Part shown: positions 58,347 to 64,000 of the stretch, one piece after another | How the letters are laid out: each line of letters opens with the position of its first letter | Numbering within the stretch: the stretch's first letter is position 1 | Assembly: GCA_029558905.1 (NCBI GenBank) | Contig: JAKQCX010000034.1 | Location: 34,244 to 98,243 of the forward strand | Reading direction: 5' to 3' | Source of the DNA: Pseudomonadota bacterium | GTDB taxonomy: Bacteria; Pseudomonadota; Gammaproteobacteria; Burkholderiales; Thiobacillaceae | Length of the DNA stretch: 64,000 bases | Made by a program: the position numbers and the translations under genes | Notes under the pieces: generated by a model | What the model saw: only the letters and a program-made list of their open reading frames with translations | What the model was told of the DNA's origin: nothing | Database searches by the model: none

Positions 58347-59459
58347 TCAGGCTTCCTCCATGCGCACACGTGGGGCGATGGCGGTGAGCAGTTCATAGGC
58401 CAGGGTGCCGGCGGCGGCGGCCACGCGTTCCACGGGCAGGCCATCACCCCAGAGCGTGACTGGGCTGCCCACCTGGGCGCCGCGCACCGGGCTCAGATCC
58501 ACGCAGAGCATGTCCATGGAGACCCGGCCCAGGAGGCGGGTGGTCTGGCCCGCCACCCGTACCGGGGTGCCGGTGGGGGCATGGCGGGGATAGCCGTCGG
58601 CATAGCCACAGGCGACGATGCCCACGCGCATGTCCTGCTCGGCCCGGTAGGCGAAGCCGTAGCCCAGACCCTCGCCCCGACGCACCGTCTGCACAGCGAT
58701 GAGGCGGCTTTCCAGATGCATGGCGGGCAGCAGGCCCAGGGCCGCGCCGTCCTGGTCCGGGAATGGAGAGGCGCCGTAGAGCAGTATGCCGGGCCGCACC
58801 CAGTCTGCGTGCGTCTCCGGATAGCGCAGCAGGGCGGCGGAGTTGGCCAGACTCACGGGCCAGGGGCTGTTTGCCTGGGCGGGGTCTGCGACAGGCGTCG
58901 GCACCGGAGGGGCCGGGAGCGCGCGCCTGAAGACGGCCAGCTGCCCGGCCACCCCCACCGCCGGGTCGTCGGCGCAGGCGAAGTGGCTCATGAGGGTGAT
59001 GCCGGCCACCTGGGGCAGATCCGTCAGGCGGCTCAGGGCATCCGCCACGCGTCCGGGCGGGATACCCAGGCGATGCATGCCGGTATCCACCTTGAGCAGC
59101 ACGTCCAGGCGTTGCCCCGACCGGGTGCGGGCCAGGATGTCCACCTGGTCGAGGCGGTGCAGCACGGGGCGCAGGCGCAGGCGGGCGATCTCCGACAGTT
59201 CGTCGGGGCTGAAAAAACCCTCCAGCAGGACGATGGGGTGGGTATAGCCCTGGGCGCGCAGGCATGCAGCCTCCTCCAGGCTCACCACGGCGAAGCCGTC
59301 GGCTGCACGCAGGGCACGGGCCGTGCGCAGCAGGCCGTGGCCGTAGCCATTGGCCTTGATGACCGCCAGCACCCGGGATCCGGGCGCGGCGGCACGGGCC
59401 ACGCCCAGGTTGTGGGCCAGGGCTGCGGCGTGGATGCGGGCGATCAGGGGGCGGGGCAT
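58347..59459 (-). CDS. alr: Alanine racemase Alr
   Basis: A 370-residue PLP enzyme that makes D-alanine for peptidoglycan. The PLP Lys is in [15 protein letters not shown] (K35), and the catalytic Tyr lies in the LGYGFAYRA segment. [13 protein letters not shown] and [12 protein letters not shown] are family motifs. ATG 59459 gives usual length. It follows dnaB as in many betaproteobacteria. Confidence 0.96.
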   Translation of the reverse strand: MPRPLIARIHAAALAHNLGVARAAAPGSRVLAVIKANGYGHGLLRTARALRAADGFAVVSLEEAACLRAQGYTHPIVLLEGFFSPDELSEIARLRLRPVLHRLDQVDILARTRSGQRLDVLLKVDTGMHRLGIPPGRVADALSRLTDLPQVAGITLMSHFACADDPAVGVAGQLAVFRRALPAPPVPTPVADPAQANSPWPVSLANSAALLRYPETHADWVRPGILLYGASPFPDQDGAALGLLPAMHLESRLIAVQTVRRGEGLGYGFAYRAEQDMRVGIVACGYADGYPRHAPTGTPVRVAGQTTRLLGRVSMDMLCVDLSPVRGAQVGSPVTLWGDGLPVERVAAAAGTLAYELLTAIAPRVRMEEA

Positions 59460-59519
59460 GGCTTGCGGGCCGGCCGGGCCAGGCCCCGGCGCCCGGTCCC
59501 CGGCCCGGCTTCCGACCCA

Positions 59520-60905
59520 TCACGCATCGGACATGCCCACCGCGAAGTTTTCGAAGCGGGTGTATTCGCCCAGGAAGGTGAGGCGCACACTGCCGATGGG
59601 CCCGTTGCGCTGCTTGCCGAGGATGATCTCGGCGGTGCCCTTGTCCGGGCTGTCCGCGTTGTAGAGCTCGTCGCGGTAGATGAACAGGATCACGTCTGCG
59701 TCCTGCTCGATGGCACCGGATTCACGCAGATCGGACATCACCGGGCGCTTGTTGGGGCGCTGCTCCAGGGAGCGGTTGAGCTGCGACAGGGCGACCACCG
59801 GCACCTGCAGCTCCTTGGCCAGGCCCTTGAGGGAGCGGGAGATGTCGGACAGCTCCGTGGCCCGGTTCTCGCCACTGCCCGAGCCAGACATGAGCTGCAG
59901 GTAATCGATGACGATCAGGCCCAGCGGCCGGCCGTCCTTGACCTGGCGGGCCAGGCGACGGGAGCGGGCACGCACCTCCATGACGGTGAGGCCCGGTGAT
60001 TCATCGATATACAGGGCGGCCTCGTTCAGGTGCCCGAGGGCATGCGTGAGACGGGACCAGTCGTCCTCGGCGATGCGGCCGGTGCGCAGCTTGTGCTGGT
60101 CCAGACGGCCGACCGAGCCCAACAGGCGCATGACCAGTTGCGAGGCCCCCATCTCCATGCTGAACACGGCCACGGAGTATCTGCCACCCAGGGCGACGTT
60201 TTCGGCGATGTTCAGGCTGAAGGCGGTCTTGCCCATGGAGGGACGGCCGGCGACGATGATCAGGTCGCCGGGTTGCAGGCCCGAGGTCTTGGCGTCCAGA
60301 TCGGTGAAGCCCGTGGCCAGGCCGGTGACCTCGCTGGGGTTGTCGCGGTTGTAGAGCTCGTCGATGCGCGTCATGGCCTCCACCAGCAGGGGCTCCATGG
60401 CCTGGAAACCCTGACTGGCCTTGGCACCTGCCTCCTTGATCTCGAACACCCGCGCCTCGGCCTCGTCCAGGATCTGGCTGGCGGAGCGTCCGCCCGGATT
60501 GAAGGCGGATGCGGCGATACCCGTGCCCACCTCGGCCAGCTTGCGCAGCACGGCCCGCTCGCGCACGATCTCGGCATAGCGGCGGATGTTGGCGGCGGAA
60601 GGCGTGTTCTGCGCCAGGGCGGCCAGATAGACCAGGCCGCCGATCTCGTCCAGGGCACCCAGGGACTCCAGCGCCTCGGCCACGGTCACCACGTCGGCAG
60701 GCTTGTTGTCCTCGATCAGGCGCATGATCTGGCGCCAGATGGCCCGGTGATCGGCGCGGTAGAAATCCTGCTCGACGATGAGATCGGCGGCGCGCTCCCA
60801 GGCGCTGTTTTCCAGCAGCAGGCCGCCCAGCACGGACTGTTCCGCCTCCACGGAATGGGGCGGCAGGCGCAGCGCAGTGAGTTCCGGATCGAAGCTGGGG
60901 GCCAT
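59520..60905 (-). CDS. dnaB: Replicative DNA helicase DnaB
   Basis: A 461-residue hexameric helicase. The N-terminal domain starts with LRLPPHSVEAEQSVLGGLLL; the RecA-like domain has Walker A AGRPSMGKTAFSLNIA and the LIVIDYLQLMSGSG Walker B. ATG 60905 is preferred since longer readings add unrelated residues. A possible -10 TAGAAT is at 60937-60932 on the minus strand. It follows the rpsF-priB-rpsR-rplI operon. Confidence 0.97.
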   Translation of the reverse strand: MAPSFDPELTALRLPPHSVEAEQSVLGGLLLENSAWERAADLIVEQDFYRADHRAIWRQIMRLIEDNKPADVVTVAEALESLGALDEIGGLVYLAALAQNTPSAANIRRYAEIVRERAVLRKLAEVGTGIAASAFNPGGRSASQILDEAEARVFEIKEAGAKASQGFQAMEPLLVEAMTRIDELYNRDNPSEVTGLATGFTDLDAKTSGLQPGDLIIVAGRPSMGKTAFSLNIAENVALGGRYSVAVFSMEMGASQLVMRLLGSVGRLDQHKLRTGRIAEDDWSRLTHALGHLNEAALYIDESPGLTVMEVRARSRRLARQVKDGRPLGLIVIDYLQLMSGSGSGENRATELSDISRSLKGLAKELQVPVVALSQLNRSLEQRPNKRPVMSDLRESGAIEQDADVILFIYRDELYNADSPDKGTAEIILGKQRNGPIGSVRLTFLGEYTRFENFAVGMSDA

Positions 60906-60941
60906 GCGACGCGAAGACGGATGAAAGAAGGATTCTAGCCG

Positions 60942-61004
60942 AAGAAAAGGCAAGGGCCGCTCGCGCGGCCCCGTCCGGTTTCCGCCCGTCCCCGCAGGGA
61001 CGGG
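60942..61004 (-). terminator. Tandem hairpins after rplI
   Basis: On the minus strand CCCGTCCC-TGCG-GGGACGGG (61004-60985) is followed by GGGCCGC-GCGA-GCGGCCC (60971-60954) and then TTGCCTTTTCTT. The second hairpin and T-rich run form a plausible terminator for the ribosomal operon. Confidence 0.55.
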
Positions 61005-61014
61005 ACACGCCGGT

Positions 61015-61464
61015 TCAGCCCTCGCCCACCACCGTCACGCCGATCTCGCAGGAGACATCGGTGTGCAGGGACAGGGTCACGGAATACTCGCCCACGGCCT
61101 TGAAGGGGCCCTCGGGCATGCGCACCTCGCCCTTGGCCACGGCATGGCCGGCGGCACCCAGGGCCTCGGCGATGTCTGCATGGGTGACGGAGCCGAACAG
61201 GCGGCCATCCACGCCCGCCTTCTGGCGCACCGTGACGTTGAATCCGGCGAGGGCCTCGGCGCGGGCCTGGGCAGCGGCCAGCTTGGCGCCGGCCTGCTGC
61301 TCCAGCTCGGCCTTGCGCGCCTCGAACTCGGCGATGTTGGCCTTGTTGGCGCGCTTGGCCAGGCCTTGGGGGATGAGATAGTTGCGCGCGTAGCCGTCCT
61401 TGACCCGCACCACGTCGCCCAGGCTGCCCAGCTTGCCCACTTTGTCCATCAGGATGATTTCCAT
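61015..61464 (-). CDS. rplI: 50S ribosomal protein L9
   Basis: A 149-residue ribosomal protein. The N-terminal motif [32 protein letters not shown] is the L9 signature, followed by the long helix and C-terminal domain. Length is typical (E. coli 149). It is the last ribosomal gene of the operon. Confidence 0.98.
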   Translation of the reverse strand: MEIILMDKVGKLGSLGDVVRVKDGYARNYLIPQGLAKRANKANIAEFEARKAELEQQAGAKLAAAQARAEALAGFNVTVRQKAGVDGRLFGSVTHADIAEALGAAGHAVAKGEVRMPEGPFKAVGEYSVTLSLHTDVSCEIGVTVVGEG

Positions 61465-61477
61465 GTCGCGCTCCCGG

Positions 61478-61750
61478 TCAGCCGCTGTGTTTGTCGGTAT
61501 AGGGCAGCAGGGCCAGGAAGCGTGCGCGCTCGATGGCGGTGGAGAGCTGACGCTGGTAACGGGCCTTGGTGCCGGTGATGCGGGCGGGAATGATCTTGCC
61601 CTGCTCGTTGATGAAATCCTTCAGGACTTCCACGTCCTTGTAGTCCACCTCCTTCACCTTCTCGACAGTGAAGCGGCAGAACTTCTTGCGCCGGAACAGG
61701 GCACCGCCGTTGGGGTTCCTGGGACGGGGCTTGCGCTTGATGAAAGCCAT
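61478..61750 (-). CDS. rpsR: 30S ribosomal protein S18
   Basis: A 90-residue protein with a basic N-terminus ([27 protein letters not shown]) and the [24 protein letters not shown] core of S18. It follows priB by five bases. Confidence 0.98.
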   Translation of the reverse strand: MAFIKRKPRPRNPNGGALFRRKKFCRFTVEKVKEVDYKDVEVLKDFINEQGKIIPARITGTKARYQRQLSTAIERARFLALLPYTDKHSG

Positions 61751-61755
61751 GTTGA

Positions 61756-62130
61756 CTACTCCTCTATGAAACGAAGGACCGCCCCGGGGTTCGTCGCGCC
61801 CCCCGGAGATGGAAGCCGCGTGGCGGATGCCTGGAGGCCCTTCAAAAGTCCAAATTCGGTTACATGCAGCTCGAGCTGATTGCCCTGCGTGCCGCGGCGA
61901 TCGAGAAAGCCGGTGAACCTGAGTTCACTGCCCGGGGCCTGCGCCGCCAGGGTCTCGGCCACCGGGCCAAAGGCCACCAGCTCCGTCTCCAGCCGCACCT
62001 GCCGTAGGCGCCCTGCTTCCGCCTGCTCGCCCTGGTGGGCGACGCGCACGCGCAACATGGCGATGCCCGCGGGGGTGCGACGCAGTCCGGTATGGTCCAG
62101 CAGCTGGGCGGTCAGCGCGAAGCGGTTCAG
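61756..62130 (-). CDS. priB: Primosomal replication protein N PriB
   Basis: A ~124-residue OB-fold protein for replication restart. The sequence [20 protein letters not shown] matches the usual PriB start, where M precedes NRF. In this position the codon is CTG (62130-62128), which overlaps the rpsF stop as CTGA; no ATG, GTG or TTG lies near. A GGAAG stretch is seven bases upstream. Starting anywhere later would remove the first strand. The C-terminus reaches rpsR. Confidence 0.88.
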   Translation of the reverse strand: MNRFALTAQLLDHTGLRRTPAGIAMLRVRVAHQGEQAEAGRLRQVRLETELVAFGPVAETLAAQAPGSELRFTGFLDRRGTQGNQLELHVTEFGLLKGLQASATRLPSPGGATNPGAVLRFIEE

Positions 62131-62498
62131 GCGGCGGCTTCCGTGGCGGCGCCCTGGGGGGCCATCAGGTTGCGCGCCTTCTCGCCCTTCATCATGGGCG
62201 AGGGCGTGGTGACGGCCGCGTCGCGCACCAGGGTGAGATGGCGCAGGATGGCGTCGTTGAAGCGGAAGCCGTGCTCCAGCTCGTCCAGGGTCTCCTGATC
62301 GCACTCGATGTTCATCAGCACGTAGTGGGCCTTGTGCATCTTCTGGATGGTGTAGGCCAGCTGCAGGCGGCCCCAGTCCTCCAGACGGTGCACATGTCCG
62401 CCGCGTGTCGCGATCTGGGACTGGTAGCGCTCCACCATGGCGGGCACCTGCTCGCTCTGGTCCGGGTGGACGAGGAAGACGATCTCGTAATGACGCAT
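62127..62498 (-). CDS. rpsF: 30S ribosomal protein S6
   Basis: A 123-residue protein beginning [25 protein letters not shown], with [29 protein letters not shown], the S6 core. It is the first gene of the rpsF-priB-rpsR-rplI operon. The C-terminus is extended by about 20 Ala/Pro-rich residues relative to the core. Confidence 0.98.
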   Translation of the reverse strand: MRHYEIVFLVHPDQSEQVPAMVERYQSQIATRGGHVHRLEDWGRLQLAYTIQKMHKAHYVLMNIECDQETLDELEHGFRFNDAILRHLTLVRDAAVTTPSPMMKGEKARNLMAPQGAATEAAA

Positions 62499-62687
62499 GG
62501 CATCTCCTTTTGGGCGAAGGCCGCCCCCGTGCGTCCGGGATGCGGCAAGGGAAAGAACAGGCCCGCGCGGTTTTCCGGGCGGGCCTGGGAAGATGTGAAA
62601 TTCTATTGAAGGATCAGGCGGATAGCAAGATCGGGAGGGCGGGCCCGACAGCGGCCACCGGCCACGGCCGTCTTCAGTCCTGGCGGA

Positions 62688-64000
62688 CTAGACCACGCAA
62701 TCCACGTGATAGCGGGTCGTACCGTTCTCGCGCGCCTTCACCAGACCGTGCACGTCGGTCTCGAAGCCGGGGAAGCGTTCGTTGAACTCGCGGGTGAAGC
62801 GCAGGTAGCGCACGATGGAGGCATTGAAGCGTTCCCCCGGGATGAGCAGAGGGATGCCCGGGGGATAGGGGGTCAGGAGTATGGCGGTGATGCGTCCCTC
62901 CAGGTGGTCGATTTCCACCCGTTCGATCGCCTTGTGTGCCATCCGGGCGAAGGCATCGGCGGGCTTCATGGCCGGGGCGATCTCGGAGACATACATCTCC
63001 GTGGTCAGGCGGGCCACGTCGTTGGCCTTGTAGACGTCATGGATCTGGCGGCACAGGTCACGCAGGCCCACACGCTCATAGTTGGGCTGCTTGGCCACGA
63101 ACTCGGGCAGGATCTTCCACAGCGGCTTGTTCTGGTCGTAGTCGTCCTTGAACTGCTGCAGCTCGGTGACCATCGTGTTCCAGCGGCCCTGGGTGATACC
63201 GATGGTGAACATGATGAAGAACGAATAGAGGCCGCACTTCTCGACGATGACGCCGTGCTCGGCGAGGTACTTGGTGACGATCGCCGCCGGAATGCCGCGC
63301 TCCGAAAAGGCGCCATCGACATCCAGCCCCGGCGTAATCACCGTGGCCTTGATCGGGTCGAGCAGGTTGAAGCCTTCGGCGAGGTTGCCGAAGCCGTGCC
63401 AGCGGGCACCGGTCTTGAGCATCCATGCTTCGCGTTCCTCGATCCCCTCTTCGGACAAGTCGTCCGGCCCCCAGACCTTGAACCACCAGTTGGCGCCCCA
63501 CTCCTCGCTGACCTTGCGCATCGCGCGGCGGAAGTCGAGCGCCTCGGCGATCGATTCCTCGACCAGCGCGGTGCCGCCGGGCTCCTCCATCATCGCCGCG
63601 GCGACGTCGCAGGAGGCGATGATCGAGTACTGCGGCGAGGTCGAGGTGTGCATCAGGTAGGCTTCGTTGAACACGTCGCGGTCGAGCTTCTGGTTTTGCG
63701 CATCCTGCACGAGGATCTGCGAGGCCTGGCTGAGTCCGGCGAGCAATTTGTGCGTTGACTGCGTCGCGAAGACCATCGACTCGCTGCAGCGGGTGCGGTC
63801 GGCGCCGATGGCGTGGTAGTCGCCGTAGAAGTCGTGGAAGGCGGCATGCGGTAGCCAGGCTTCGTCGAAGTGCAGTGTATCGATCCTGCCGTCGAGCATC
63901 TCCTTGATGTCCTCGACGTTGTACATCACACCGTCATAGGTGGACTGGGTGATCGTCAGTACGCGCGGTTTGGCTGCCTTGTCGACGATGAACGGGTTGG
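62688..64000 (-). CDS. Orn/Lys/Arg decarboxylase class I (5' end outside window)
   Basis: The last ~437 residues of a large PLP-dependent basic amino acid decarboxylase; the start lies beyond 64000. The PLP Lys is in FATQSTHKLLAGLSQ (codon at 63747-63749), and WGPDDLSEEG and LLTPYPPGIPLLIPGERF are family motifs. The substrate (arginine, lysine or ornithine) cannot be fixed here. Leucine codons are mostly CTG up to about 63240 but mostly CTC nearer the window edge, which may indicate a mosaic gene or a contig-edge artefact. Confidence 0.88.
   Translation of the reverse strand, partial: NPFIVDKAAKPRVLTITQSTYDGVMYNVEDIKEMLDGRIDTLHFDEAWLPHAAFHDFYGDYHAIGADRTRCSESMVFATQSTHKLLAGLSQASQILVQDAQNQKLDRDVFNEAYLMHTSTSPQYSIIASCDVAAAMMEEPGGTALVEESIAEALDFRRAMRKVSEEWGANWWFKVWGPDDLSEEGIEEREAWMLKTGARWHGFGNLAEGFNLLDPIKATVITPGLDVDGAFSERGIPAAIVTKYLAEHGVIVEKCGLYSFFIMFTIGITQGRWNTMVTELQQFKDDYDQNKPLWKILPEFVAKQPNYERVGLRDLCRQIHDVYKANDVARLTTEMYVSEIAPAMKPADAFARMAHKAIERVEIDHLEGRITAILLTPYPPGIPLLIPGERFNASIVRYLRFTREFNERFPGFETDVHGLVKARENGTTRYHVDCVV

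Overview
The window is a GC-rich chromosomal segment of a motile Gram-negative bacterium, most likely a betaproteobacterium. The evidence is the typical betaproteobacterial gene orders (pcnB-folK-dNK-panB-panC, leuA-pssA-psd-ilvC-ilvN-ilvB, rpsF-priB-rpsR-rplI-dnaB-alr), the Tol-Pal and LPS envelope genes, a trimeric porin with a terminal Phe, PilS/PilR and a PEP-CTERM protein. A qmoAB-hdrCB operon and a YeeE/YedE sulfur-transport protein suggest sulfur-oxidizing energy metabolism of the Thiobacillus/Sulfuricella kind. That lineage call is inference. I see no prophage, insertion sequence, CRISPR array or rRNA, and one tRNA (Lys).

Layout. 0.3-1.3 kb: LuxR-type regulator. 1.3-7.8 kb, minus: methyltransferase gene and flagellar genes fliJKLMNOPQR, directly downstream of ycaR-lpxK-exbD-exbB (7.9-10.1 kb). 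10.3-14.8 kb, plus: pcnB, folK, deoxynucleoside kinase and panBCD. 15-18 kb: ampD, a thioredoxin-fold gene, and a two-gene Aer-like chemotaxis receptor behind a sigma-28-type promoter. 18-21.5 kb, minus: pilR, pilS and two small genes. 22-22.9 kb: PEP-CTERM lectin-fold protein behind a consensus sigma-54 promoter. 23.5-28.6 kb, minus: qmoA-qmoB-hdrC-hdrB. 28.8-32.5 kb: valS, a charged hypothetical protein, holC. 32.6-37.5 kb: yceI, sucCD, wrbA, DUF2069, and a membrane protein with one CxxCH haem motif behind an FNR-type box. 37.5-43.9 kb, minus: leuA, pssA, psd, ilvC, ilvN, ilvB. 44-46 kb: tRNA-Lys, a TlpA-like thioredoxin behind a second sigma-28-type promoter, and YeeE/YedE. 46-53.7 kb, minus: ruvB-ybgC-tolQRAB-pal-cpoB-queE-queC. 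53.8-57.2 kb: FixH-like protein, ccoG, porin. 57.4-62.5 kb: trpC, alr, dnaB, rplI, rpsR, priB, rpsF. 62.7 kb to the end: 5'-truncated Orn/Lys/Arg decarboxylase.

Themes. Most operons are tightly packed, with ATGA or GTGA stop/start overlaps. priB, and possibly lpxK, appear to use CTG starts. Motility is represented by the flagellar export and switch genes and by two promoters matching TCAA-N15-GCCGATAW. Redox physiology is represented by Qmo/Hdr, CcoG/FixH and the FNR-associated cytochrome. The most unusual items are the Qmo module without QmoC, the split energy-taxis receptor, the TlpA-like gene with a flagellar-type promoter, and the FNR-linked haem membrane protein.
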